From an uncultured Alphaproteobacteria bacterium (GTDB taxonomy: Bacteria; Pseudomonadota; Alphaproteobacteria; Methylaequorales; Methylaequoraceae), in the NCBI GenBank assembly GCA_902547955.1, contig CACCPY010000013.1, positions 1 to 39,599 of the forward strand: 39,599 bases of DNA, written 5' to 3'. Each line of letters begins with the position of its first letter. The stretch's first letter is position 1. This document shows positions 7,235 to 15,309 of this stretch, piece by piece. Both the position numbers and the translations under genes were made by a program. The notes beneath the pieces were generated by a model that was not told the DNA's origin, did not search any database, and saw nothing but the letters and a program-made list of their open reading frames with translations.

Positions 7235-8551
7235 TTATACTTTTATTTTTGGTATATCACACCATTTAGTTGTATAGCAAGGTGATCTATAATTAGATTT
7301 CATGGACCAATTTATTTTTTTCTTATTTTTATAAAAAAATGATCCAACTGTATCTGATGACAACCTTAATTTTCCGTAACCAAACCTGTTATTAATCTTA
7401 TCAACAACATTCATAACTTTTATCTCTTTGTTTTTTATCTCATTCAAATTTATTTTTTCATCGTAAGTAAGTAAACTTTGTTGAACGTTATCATCACAAC
7501 ATAAATCTGAAAGAATAACACCTACTTTGTTATATAAAAAATTTTTTCTATAAATTTCTGATAGTAATCTTTTTGAAATTTTCCAGATAACTCTAGTATC
7601 ATTTGTTGCTTCTATACAATTATAAGTTTTACTGTTTGCATATGTTTTTGCTTGATATTTAGAAGTTTTTAAAAAAACAGTTATTGTTTTACAGAAAAGT
7701 TTCTGACTTCTCATTTTTGAACATGCTTTTTGAACATAAACAATTAACGCACTCATTATATCATAAAGAAGCTCAATTCTTCTACCAAAAGACCTAGACA
7801 CACATATTGATTTTTTTTCAGAAAATTTAGCTTCAATTTCATTACATAGTGTTCCGTTCAACTCAAGAATTGTTTTTAATAAAACAATACCTTTTTTTTT
7901 TCTAGCAAAATCTTTATTAAATTTAGTTAATTGAAAAGCATTTTTTACTTTGTTATTTTCTAGAAAATTTAATAAACCAGTACCAATACCCCAAATATCC
8001 CCAACATTTGTATTTTCTAAAACATACTTTTCTTGCCTTGAATTAAGCTCAAATACATTCAAGTAATTAAGCTTTAATTCTGTATATTGATCTTTTTTTT
8101 TAATTACCCTATTGGCAATTTTAGCTAGGGTTTTTGTTTTTGCCAGACCAATGCTTACAGGTATACCAGTCCATCGAAATATTTTTTCTGCAAGCTCGTG
8201 ACAAAATTTCTCTTTGTTATTAGCAATATCAATTGAAAAAAAGGCTTCATCAATTGAATAAATTTCCATAGAAGGTAAATTACTTTTTAATATATTCATA
8301 ATTCTATTTGATATATCCGCATAAAAAGTATAATTGGAAGAAAGAACTGAAATCTTTTTATTCTTTGTTAACTCTTTGATCTTAAAAAAAGGCTCCCCCA
8401 TTCTTATTCCAATTCTCTTTGCTTCATTAGAACGTGAAATGACGCATCCATCATTATTTGATAAAACTACTACAGCTCTTTTTAAAAGCTTTGGATTAAA
8501 TAACCTTTCACATGAAACATAAAAATTATTACAATCTAGTAATCCAATCAT
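7235..8551 (-). CDS. umuC: DNA polymerase V catalytic subunit UmuC
   Basis: This 438-aa Y-family translesion polymerase has the metal-binding residues D6 (LLDCNNFYVSCE) and D101-E102 (YSIDEAFF), the fingers block NNDGCVISRSNEAK, and the palm/thumb motif GIPVSIGLAKTKTLAKIAN. The C-terminal UmuC-specific domain ends in SPCYTTKWCDIPKI, like the enterobacterial protein (422 aa), so the gene is full length. QQSLLTY near residue 350 may be the sliding-clamp-binding motif. With cleaved UmuD it forms Pol V, which copies past lesions at the cost of mutations. It starts 3 bases after umuD and shares its LexA-type promoter. Confidence 0.95.
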   Translation of the reverse strand: MIGLLDCNNFYVSCERLFNPKLLKRAVVVLSNNDGCVISRSNEAKRIGIRMGEPFFKIKELTKNKKISVLSSNYTFYADISNRIMNILKSNLPSMEIYSIDEAFFSIDIANNKEKFCHELAEKIFRWTGIPVSIGLAKTKTLAKIANRVIKKKDQYTELKLNYLNVFELNSRQEKYVLENTNVGDIWGIGTGLLNFLENNKVKNAFQLTKFNKDFARKKKGIVLLKTILELNGTLCNEIEAKFSEKKSICVSRSFGRRIELLYDIMSALIVYVQKACSKMRSQKLFCKTITVFLKTSKYQAKTYANSKTYNCIEATNDTRVIWKISKRLLSEIYRKNFLYNKVGVILSDLCCDDNVQQSLLTYDEKINLNEIKNKEIKVMNVVDKINNRFGYGKLRLSSDTVGSFFYKNKKKINWSMKSNYRSPCYTTKWCDIPKIKV

Positions 8552-8554
8552 GAT

Positions 8555-8953
8555 TCAAACTAAACTGTGAATGGCATACGTAACAACTCCCCATATTCTT
8601 AAATCCATGTCTGAACTTAATTCTATTTGAGGGTAATTAGTATTTTCAGATTTTAAATAACAATTACCTGATTTATTTTTTAAAAATTTTTTTATTAATA
8701 ACTCTCCATCTAAAGAAGCAACCACAATAGCATTATTGGCTGGAAAAATTCCTTTATCTACAACCAATATATCGTTATTGCGAATACCTGCATTTATCAT
8801 TGAATTACCAGATACCCTTATAAAAAAAGTAGATTCTGAATTTTTGATTAAGTGTTTATTTAAGTCTAAGCGTTCTTCGATGTAATTTTCTGCTGGGGAG
8901 GGAAAACCAGCACTAGCTTTTATAATGTTGACTAATATATTTTTCTTATTCAC
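8555..8953 (-). CDS. umuD: UmuD, self-cleaving Pol V subunit (S24 peptidase)
   Basis: This 132-aa protein matches UmuD. The cleavage site is A15-G16 in SAGFPSPAENY (enterobacteria have C24-G25). The catalytic Ser is S51 in SGNSM and the Lys is K88 in LLIKKF, with the same 37-residue spacing as S60/K97 of E. coli. The N-terminal arm is about 9 residues shorter than in E. coli. The start is GTG (8951-8953); no in-frame ATG exists before the cleavage site. RecA-stimulated self-cleavage would give UmuD', which joins UmuC. It leads the operon umuD-umuC-72 aa. Confidence 0.95.
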   Translation of the reverse strand: MNKKNILVNIIKASAGFPSPAENYIEERLDLNKHLIKNSESTFFIRVSGNSMINAGIRNNDILVVDKGIFPANNAIVVASLDGELLIKKFLKNKSGNCYLKSENTNYPQIELSSDMDLRIWGVVTYAIHSLV

Positions 8954-8962
8954 AGCATAATA

Positions 8963-8990
8963 ATTATAAGAACAAAAGTAGAACTTTCAA
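8963..8990 (-). promoter_or_regulatory. umuD promoter
   Basis: On the minus strand TTGAAA (8985-8990) and a perfect TATAAT (8963-8968) are 16 bp apart. The LexA box fills the spacer. The -10 ends 9 bases before the GTG, leaving at most a few bases of leader and no Shine-Dalgarno. The whole control region fits in the 38 bases between umuD and the ligase stop. Confidence 0.75.
8970..8984 (-). promoter_or_regulatory. LexA (SOS) box upstream of umuD
   Basis: The minus strand reads GTTC-TACTTTT-GTTC, a perfect match to the alphaproteobacterial LexA operator GTTC-N7-GTTC. It lies between the -35 and -10 of the umuD promoter, where LexA binding would block polymerase. This supports SOS control of umuD, umuC and the following small gene. 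Confidence 0.88.
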
Positions 8991-8991
8991 G

Positions 8992-10569
8992 CTAATTTAT
9001 CAACTTTTTTATGTCGTCTAAAATACAAACCTCTTCAATTGGTTTATCCCACCTTATTCTATTAATCCTAGGAAATCTTAGTGCAATACCAGATTTATGT
9101 CTGTTAGAGAAGTTTAAATTATCAAAAGCAATCTCAACAACTAGTCCAGGTTTTACAGACCTAACAGGTCCAAATCTCTCAAGAGTATTATCTCTAACCC
9201 ATTTATCTAATTTTTTTAGTTCGTCGTTAGTGAATCCAGAATAGGCTTTACCGATAGGAACTAATGTATTGATTTTATTTTCAATCCAACAACCAAAGGT
9301 AAAATCAGAATAAAATGAAGATCTTTTACCATGCCCACGTTGAGCATACATAATAATAAAATCCTCTAAAAAAGGATCTCTCTTCCATTTATACCAACAG
9401 AGAGCTGGTCTTCCACTTTTATAAATACTATTTTTATTTTTTAACATAATACCTTCAATATGATTATTAAAAGAATTTTCTTTAATGGATCTAAGTTCAC
9501 TCCAAGAAACAAAGTTTATTAAAGGGGAAATTGATATATTAGGATGATTAAGTTTTTTTATATAATTTTGAAGAAAAACACGTCTTTCAAAAAAGGGTAA
9601 CTTTCTAACATCTAAGTTATTGAAAAAAAGTATATCGTAGCAAATAAAATGTACAGGAAGGTCGCTTAAGATTTTTTTACTTACTTTTTTCCTACCAATT
9701 CTTTTTTGTAGTTCGTTAAAAGAAAAAATAGTATTTTCTTTTTTTACGACTAATTCTCCATCTAAAACTGAAACTTTATCGCTTTTTATTTTAAGTTCAG
9801 GAAATGAACTGGTTATATCTTCACCATTTCTTGAATAAATTTTTCCATTTTTTGACACTGTTATTTGCCCTCTAATTCCATCCCATTTATATTCACAAGT
9901 ATAATTTTTTATTTCGATCTTTTTAATTAGGTTTTCATTGAATGGATTTGATAACATAAAAGAATGAAATAAATCTTTTGAATTAAATTGTTTAGGTAAA
10001 CTTTCACCATTTAACCACTCAAAAAAACCATTATAAGGAAATGAAAAACCATACCAATTTTCCTCGATTTCTTCCTTAGATCTCGATCCAATTTTTGATA
10101 AAGATTCCTTTAACAATTCATTTGATACGCCTACTCTTAAGCCACCTAGTAGAATTTTAATAGTAGTGTATATTTCATTTGGTAAACAAGTACTAAAGTG
10201 ATTAGTTAGAAAAATAATTAGATCATCCTTGCTTGTTTGCTTTTCTAAACTACTCATAAAAGAACTTAATGACTGAGAGTTTATTATTTTACTGTTATCC
10301 TTGGGCCACAATAATGAAAAAGTTTCAGCAAGATCACCAACATAATCATAAGAGTACAAAAACAAATCCTCATCAACTTTTCCCTTTAATAATTCTTTTA
10401 TGTCTTTAACTTTTACTAATTTATTTACGAAGGACTTACTCAAAATTGATAAGGCCCAAATTTTATTTTGTTGAGTTTGAGATTGAAAATAGTCAGATAA
10501 AAAATCTATTTTTTTTTTTTTAGATGAATTCAAAAGTAAATTATCTAAAAGATTAGAAAAATCAATCAT
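8992..10569 (-). CDS. ATP-dependent DNA ligase (ligase-associated repair cluster)
   Basis: This 525-aa protein has an N-terminal ligase domain (about 1-200), a nucleotidyltransferase core and an OB-fold. The adenylated Lys is K228 in EYKWDGIRG (motif I). Further motifs are SRNGEDITSSFPEL, VLDGELVV (motif III), HIEGIMLKN (motif IV) and WYKWKRD (motif V). The ATG at 10567-10569 is preferred because it gives the family's usual start (M-x-x-F-x-x-LLD) and an 8-bp overlap with the exonuclease gene; a start at 10587 is also open. The neighbours are the exonuclease, helicase and PdeM of the same repair set. It is distinct from the NAD-dependent LigA used in replication. A run of 13 T (10509-10521) interrupts the codons for SSKKKK. 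Confidence 0.93.
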   Translation of the reverse strand: MIDFSNLLDNLLLNSSKKKKIDFLSDYFQSQTQQNKIWALSILSKSFVNKLVKVKDIKELLKGKVDEDLFLYSYDYVGDLAETFSLLWPKDNSKIINSQSLSSFMSSLEKQTSKDDLIIFLTNHFSTCLPNEIYTTIKILLGGLRVGVSNELLKESLSKIGSRSKEEIEENWYGFSFPYNGFFEWLNGESLPKQFNSKDLFHSFMLSNPFNENLIKKIEIKNYTCEYKWDGIRGQITVSKNGKIYSRNGEDITSSFPELKIKSDKVSVLDGELVVKKENTIFSFNELQKRIGRKKVSKKILSDLPVHFICYDILFFNNLDVRKLPFFERRVFLQNYIKKLNHPNISISPLINFVSWSELRSIKENSFNNHIEGIMLKNKNSIYKSGRPALCWYKWKRDPFLEDFIIMYAQRGHGKRSSFYSDFTFGCWIENKINTLVPIGKAYSGFTNDELKKLDKWVRDNTLERFGPVRSVKPGLVVEIAFDNLNFSNRHKSGIALRFPRINRIRWDKPIEEVCILDDIKKLIN

Positions 10570-11557
10570 CCTCATCCTCAAAACCAAGTAAGTTTAAAGA
10601 CCCACAATTATAACCCTTTTTTTTTAAAAAACTTAATAACGCTTCTTCTCTTCCGTGTGTAACTAGAACATTTTCTGGAGAAACTTCTTTTACAGTATCA
10701 ATTAATTCATTCCAGTCTGCATGATCAGATATAACAATTGGTAAGTTAATATTTTTTTGCTTTATTCTCTGCCTAATCGTCATCCATCCGGAAACGAATC
10801 CCTTTATTACATTTTTAAATTTTTGAGACCATCTATCGTGTAGTGCGGAAGGGGGACATAAAACAAGTTCTCCACCTTTAAAATCTTTTATCTCTGTTAC
10901 ATTTTTCAGTGACCCTAGATCGATTTCTTCGGTTTCGTAATAATTTGAAATTTTAAGTAAAGCTCCATGAAGATATATTGTTTCATCAAAACCTAAATCT
11001 CTCAATAAACATATTAATCTTTGACATTTTCCTAAAGCATAAACACCTATAAGGTGAACTTGGTCTGAATTACCCTTGATAGAATCAATTATTTTTTTTA
11101 CCTCAATTTTATCGTTGGGATGATTGAAAACGGGTAGTGCAAATGTGGCTTCAGTAATAAAAGTATCACATTTATTAATCTCAAATGGTTGACATGTTTT
11201 ATCATATCTTCTTTTATAATCTCCAGAAACAATTACTTTCTCACCTTTATATTCTAATAGAATTTGTGCACTACCAATGATATGACCTGCTGGTACAAAT
11301 TTAACATGTACACCATTTATATTTATTTTTTCGCCATATTTAATTTGCTGTTTAGTTTTACAATAATTATCTTGGTATCTAATTTTCATTATATTAATTG
11401 TCTCTTTAGTAGCTAAAATCTTCTTATTATTTGGTCTTGCATGGTCTGTATGAGCGTGGGTGATCAAAGCACTATCAACAGGTCTGATAGGGTCTATGTA
11501 AAAATTACCAGGTTCACAAAATAACCCGCTTTTTTTCTTAATTAACCAATTCTTCAT
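10562..11557 (-). CDS. Ligase-associated MBL/beta-CASP DNA exonuclease
   Basis: This 331-aa metallo-beta-lactamase-fold nuclease is of the type always found with this ATP-dependent ligase. Residues show GLFCEPGNFYIDPIRPVD near the start and the metal motif THAHTDHARP. Later blocks are GHIIGSAQILLEY and VSGDYKRRYD (metal Asp), and the C-terminal beta-CASP region has ISDHADW and VTHGREEAL. The ATG at 11555-11557 is chosen over one 30 bases upstream because the family begins about 10 residues before GLFC and because the upstream start would cover the promoter. It is divergent from the helicase and followed by the overlapping ligase gene. Such enzymes are thought to trim DNA ends during repair. 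Confidence 0.9.
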   Translation of the reverse strand: MKNWLIKKKSGLFCEPGNFYIDPIRPVDSALITHAHTDHARPNNKKILATKETINIMKIRYQDNYCKTKQQIKYGEKININGVHVKFVPAGHIIGSAQILLEYKGEKVIVSGDYKRRYDKTCQPFEINKCDTFITEATFALPVFNHPNDKIEVKKIIDSIKGNSDQVHLIGVYALGKCQRLICLLRDLGFDETIYLHGALLKISNYYETEEIDLGSLKNVTEIKDFKGGELVLCPPSALHDRWSQKFKNVIKGFVSGWMTIRQRIKQKNINLPIVISDHADWNELIDTVKEVSPENVLVTHGREEALLSFLKKKGYNCGSLNLLGFEDEDD

Positions 11558-11581
11558 AAAATTACTTGTACTGATTATAAA
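11553..11581. promoter_or_regulatory. Divergent promoter region between exonuclease and helicase
   Basis: For the helicase on plus, TTCATA (11553-11558) and TATAAA (11576-11581) are 17 bp apart. On minus, TATAAT (11574-11579) reads toward the exonuclease, without a clear -35. The two -10 sequences overlap. No GTTC-N7-GTTC LexA box is present in this gap. Confidence 0.35.
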
Positions 11582-11600
11582 TAACAATTAATTCTTTTAA

Positions 11601-13940
11601 ATGGATGATTTTATAAATCTTAAAAAAATTCAAGACAAATTAGCTTTGAATAATTGGAGTCTTTATGGATACCAAAAAGAATTCTTAAAATATCAATCCC
11701 AAAAAAAATTTAGACAAATCTTAATATCATCTGAGATTGGAACTGGTAAGACTATAACTGCTTTCTTACCATTTTTTAAAAATGAAATTAATAAAACCAA
11801 AAAAAAAGTAATTTATATTTCTCCTCTTAAATCCATTAACACCACACTTAAAGAAAGACTAACTGAATTATCATTAAATCTAGGAATTAAATGTAAAATT
11901 GAAAAAAGAACAAGTGATATTTCTTACATTACAAAAAAAAAACAATTATTTAATGTTCCAGATATTCTATTAACCACTCCAGAGTCTCTGACTTTAATGA
12001 TTGCTAATGCTAATGCTACCTCACTACTTGAGAATACTGATTATTTTATTGTTGATGAATTAAATGAATTTATAGCTTCAAAAAGAGGTGACCAATTAGC
12101 CTTAACATTAAGTAGAATTAATACCATTAACTCAAAATTTGAAATTTTTGGAATATCTGGAACAACCTCTAATAAATCATATTTGATTAATTGGTTATCT
12201 CTCAATGGAAAAACTAAAATAATTAAAAACAATATTAAGAAAAAAATTAACATAAAGATCATTAATTCAAAAAATATTCCAACCTCTGGACATTCGTCTT
12301 ATTGCTCATTAAGTCTTATAAAAAAAATTATACAAAATAAAAGGTCAATTATTTTTGTAAATACTAGAGCACAAGCTGAAATTTTATTTAAAAACCTAAA
12401 TTTATTATTTACCAATAATTATAAAATTGGATTGCATCATGGTTCATTATCAAAAGAACATAGACAAAAAACTGAAAATTTATTCATAAAGGAAGAGATC
12501 GATACAATTATAAGTACATCATCATTGGAATTGGGAATTGATTTTAAAAATTTAGATCAGGTAGTGAATATTGGAACTCCTAAAAGTATCAATAGATTAG
12601 TTCAAAGAACAGGAAGATCTAATCATTATTTCACAGGAATTCCAATTTCTTATTTAATACCAACTAATAAATTTGAATTCTTAGAATGCGTTGCCACAAA
12701 AAAACTAGCAGAGAAAATGGAATTTGATTCTATAGAAACTAAATACGGTTCAAAAGATGTTTTGTGTCAGCATTTACTCTTGCTAGCATGTAATGAAGGT
12801 TTAAATCCTATAAAAACATTTCAAGAAATCAAAAAGTCTTATTCCTATAGTCATATTAAATATCAAGAGTTTTTAGAAATTATTAGCTTTATTAGAGATG
12901 GTGGATATGTTTTAAATAATTATAAAAAATGGGATAAGCTATCCATAGATGAAAATGGCATTCTTAGAATAAATAGCGTTAAAAACAAAATTAAAACGTT
13001 AATGAATATAGGTACAATAATTGATAATTCTAATTTTAAAGTTAAATTAAAAACAGGAAAAATTTTGGGTTTTGTTGACGACACATTTGTTTTATCGATT
13101 AAATGTGGAGATATTTTTACATTTTCTGGTCTAAATCTTTTTTGTAAATCAATCAATTCTGATGAAATTATTGTTGAAATTGTAAAAAAAAAGTCCTTCC
13201 AAACCCCAATCTATTGGGGAGGTAATCTTCCACTAAATCCTAAAATTTCAGATGAAATCTTTAATACCTTTATTTATAAAAAAAGATATCCAATAGAAAT
13301 AAAAAACTTTATTAATGATCAAAAAAAAAATTCGTCTATTCCAAAAAAAGAGGAGATTTTGATAGAAAATTTTCCATTTAATAATGGACAATATCTATGT
13401 ATTTTTACCTTTATGGGAAAACAAACTAATCAAACATTATCTGAAATACTTATTAATTTTTTAAAGGAAAAGAACAATATATTAACATCAGATTATACAA
13501 TTAATGAATATTCTTTAGCATTATTTCTTAATAAAAATGCTAATTTTAAGATTAATCTTTTAGACAACTTTTTTAGTAAAAAAAAAAAAATTGATTTTTT
13601 AAAAACTTCAATTGCTAAAAAAATATTTAAAGAAATTTCGCTTATTACAGGTTTAATTGATAAGAAAATTTTGAGAAAACAAAATTTTGTGAATAGTGAT
13701 ATTATTTTTGATACACTTTTTAAATATCAATCAGATCATATTCTTTTAAAAATTGCCGAGGAAGAAATAAAAAAATATTTTACAGAAATTACCCAAATTG
13801 ATTATTTATTTAAAAAAAAAGTTACATTTAATAAGATCCAGAAACCTTCCCCATTTTCTGAAACTTTAATTTTTCAAAAAGAAAAAAATAGAATAGATGT
13901 TCATAATCCTGATAATTTATTTGAGTTTCTAAATAATTAA
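11601..13940 (+). CDS. Ligase-associated Lhr-type DEXH helicase
   Basis: This 779-aa superfamily 2 helicase has the Q-like region NWSLYGYQKEF, Walker A SSEIGTGKTITA, PLKSINTT (motif Ia), TTPESL (Ib), motif II VDELNEFIASKRG, motif III SGTTSN, motif V STSSLELGIDF and motif VI RLVQRTGRSNH. The winged-helix and Lhr-core regions follow. Relatives normally carry DEWH at motif II and SAT at motif III; here they read DELN and SGT, so ATP-to-unwinding coupling may be altered. It is slightly shorter than usual (about 800-850) and very Lys- and Asn-rich. It is co-oriented with pdeM (gap 4 bases) and divergent from the exonuclease and ligase genes. Confidence 0.9.
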   Translation: MDDFINLKKIQDKLALNNWSLYGYQKEFLKYQSQKKFRQILISSEIGTGKTITAFLPFFKNEINKTKKKVIYISPLKSINTTLKERLTELSLNLGIKCKIEKRTSDISYITKKKQLFNVPDILLTTPESLTLMIANANATSLLENTDYFIVDELNEFIASKRGDQLALTLSRINTINSKFEIFGISGTTSNKSYLINWLSLNGKTKIIKNNIKKKINIKIINSKNIPTSGHSSYCSLSLIKKIIQNKRSIIFVNTRAQAEILFKNLNLLFTNNYKIGLHHGSLSKEHRQKTENLFIKEEIDTIISTSSLELGIDFKNLDQVVNIGTPKSINRLVQRTGRSNHYFTGIPISYLIPTNKFEFLECVATKKLAEKMEFDSIETKYGSKDVLCQHLLLLACNEGLNPIKTFQEIKKSYSYSHIKYQEFLEIISFIRDGGYVLNNYKKWDKLSIDENGILRINSVKNKIKTLMNIGTIIDNSNFKVKLKTGKILGFVDDTFVLSIKCGDIFTFSGLNLFCKSINSDEIIVEIVKKKSFQTPIYWGGNLPLNPKISDEIFNTFIYKKRYPIEIKNFINDQKKNSSIPKKEEILIENFPFNNGQYLCIFTFMGKQTNQTLSEILINFLKEKNNILTSDYTINEYSLALFLNKNANFKINLLDNFFSKKKKIDFLKTSIAKKIFKEISLITGLIDKKILRKQNFVNSDIIFDTLFKYQSDHILLKIAEEEIKKYFTEITQIDYLFKKKVTFNKIQKPSPFSETLIFQKEKNRIDVHNPDNLFEFLNN

Positions 13941-13944
13941 GTAA

Positions 13945-14610
13945 ATGTTTATAAAAAAAAATATAAATAATTTTACTATTCTATTTGACTCAAGTGGATC
14001 AATATACATTACTGAGCTTGGTATTTTATTAATATCCGATCTTCATATTGGAAAAAGTTATTCTTGTGCAATAAATGGAAATTTTTTACCTCCATTTGAA
14101 ATTGACGAAACAATTGAAAAGATTAAATCTATTGTTGATTTCTATAATCCAAAAAAAATTATTTCACTAGGCGACAGTTTTCACGAAGCCTCCACATTAG
14201 AAATAATAGATAATATTTACATTAACAATTTAAATAAGATTTTTAAAAAAAGAGAGGTTATTTTTATAGATGGTAATCATGATGCTGAATTGAAATCTAA
14301 AGAAAAGATAGATGCTATTTTTAAAGATTCTTTAAAATTAGATAATTTTAATTTTACACATATAAAAAATTCTAAAATTATTGATAATTTATTTGAATTT
14401 TCTGGACATTTTCATCCAAAAGTTTCAATTATTTCCAACAGAGTAACTTATTCTTTTAAATGCTTTGTTTTAGGAAAAAACTTTTGTATCTTACCCTCTT
14501 TTGGGACTTATACCGGAGGCTTAAATATAAATTCCAACACTTTAAAAAAAATTATACCACAAGAAAAAACTGTTATAGCTTTAGGAAAAAATCACCTAAT
14601 AGAAATTTAA
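13945..14610 (+). CDS. pdeM: Ligase-associated metallophosphoesterase PdeM
   Basis: This 221-aa calcineurin-like phosphoesterase has the ordered metal motifs LLISDLHIGK, SLGDSFHE, IDGNHDAE and SGHFHPKVS. The genes of this cluster (ligase, exonuclease, helicase, this enzyme) travel together widely in proteobacteria and are linked to DNA damage repair. It starts 4 bases after the helicase stop. Family length and motifs are complete. Its exact DNA substrate is not settled. Confidence 0.9.
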   Translation: MFIKKNINNFTILFDSSGSIYITELGILLISDLHIGKSYSCAINGNFLPPFEIDETIEKIKSIVDFYNPKKIISLGDSFHEASTLEIIDNIYINNLNKIFKKREVIFIDGNHDAELKSKEKIDAIFKDSLKLDNFNFTHIKNSKIIDNLFEFSGHFHPKVSIISNRVTYSFKCFVLGKNFCILPSFGTYTGGLNINSNTLKKIIPQEKTVIALGKNHLIEI

Positions 14611-14616
14611 AATAAA

Positions 14617-15309
14617 ATGATTCCACTTAAAGACGAAAATCCAACTAAAAAAAAATGTTACACTAGGTTTGTAATTCTTATCATCTGTGCGGTGGTATTT
14701 TTTTTTCAAATTTCATCTCATGAAACAAATTTAATAACTTATTATTTTGGGTTTAAACCAGCTAGCTTTTTTAATAATTTTGACAAACCAACCTTTATTC
14801 CTACGCTTACATTACTGACCTCCATATTTATGCATGGTGGTTGGATGCATTTAATTGGAAACATGATGTATCTAATAATTTTTGCAGATAATGTTGAAGA
14901 TGTACTTGGTACAAAAAAATTTATTTTATTTTATTTGCTTTCAGGAATTTTTGCATCATTTAGTCAAGCATTTATGGACTTAAGCTCAGAGATTCCAATG
15001 ATTGGTGCTTCTGGAGCTATTGCGGGAGTATTGGGTGCCTATTTATTTTATTTTCCACGTGCAAAAATATTAGTACTTATTCCCTTCTTTATTTTTTTTA
15101 CCATTAGAGTACCAGCTTCAATTTTATTAATATTTTGGTTTGTATTTCAATTTTTAAATTTATCGAATGTTGAATCATCAGTCGCGTGGATGGCACATAT
15201 TGGAGGATTTGTATTTGGCTATATTTTTTCAATCATAAATGGAAAGAAACCATCAAGCAAAAGAGGTAGTTCAATTTTTTTAAAAAAAAAAAAAGGACCA
15301 TGGGATTAA
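14617..15309 (+). CDS. Rhomboid family intramembrane serine protease
   Basis: This 230-aa polytopic protein has six hydrophobic segments, the L1-loop motif HGGWMHLIGNM (about 73-83), the nucleophile S132 in IGASGAIAG and the paired H194 in MAHIGGF. It should cleave transmembrane helices in the inner membrane; substrates are unknown. It follows pdeM by 6 bases and may be co-transcribed. Its tail, FLKKKKGPWD, is encoded by a run of 13 A. Its stop overlaps the convergent CoA-transferase stop, the two sharing TTAA. Confidence 0.9.
   Translation: MIPLKDENPTKKKCYTRFVILIICAVVFFFQISSHETNLITYYFGFKPASFFNNFDKPTFIPTLTLLTSIFMHGGWMHLIGNMMYLIIFADNVEDVLGTKKFILFYLLSGIFASFSQAFMDLSSEIPMIGASGAIAGVLGAYLFYFPRAKILVLIPFFIFFTIRVPASILLIFWFVFQFLNLSNVESSVAWMAHIGGFVFGYIFSIINGKKPSSKRGSSIFLKKKKGPWD

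Noticed and set aside
7056-7277. A 73-codon plus-strand reading frame opposite the 72-aa gene
   Set aside because: It is hydrophobic and Ser/Phe-rich, and overlaps both the umuC end and the better-placed minus-strand gene.
11558-11600. A LexA box for the helicase/exonuclease pair
   Set aside because: No GTTC-N7-GTTC on either strand in the gap; only promoter-like AT sequences.
8992-14610. Recent horizontal transfer of the ligase-associated set
   Set aside because: Base composition and Lys/Asn-rich coding look the same as the surrounding genes, and no mobile-element remnants are visible.
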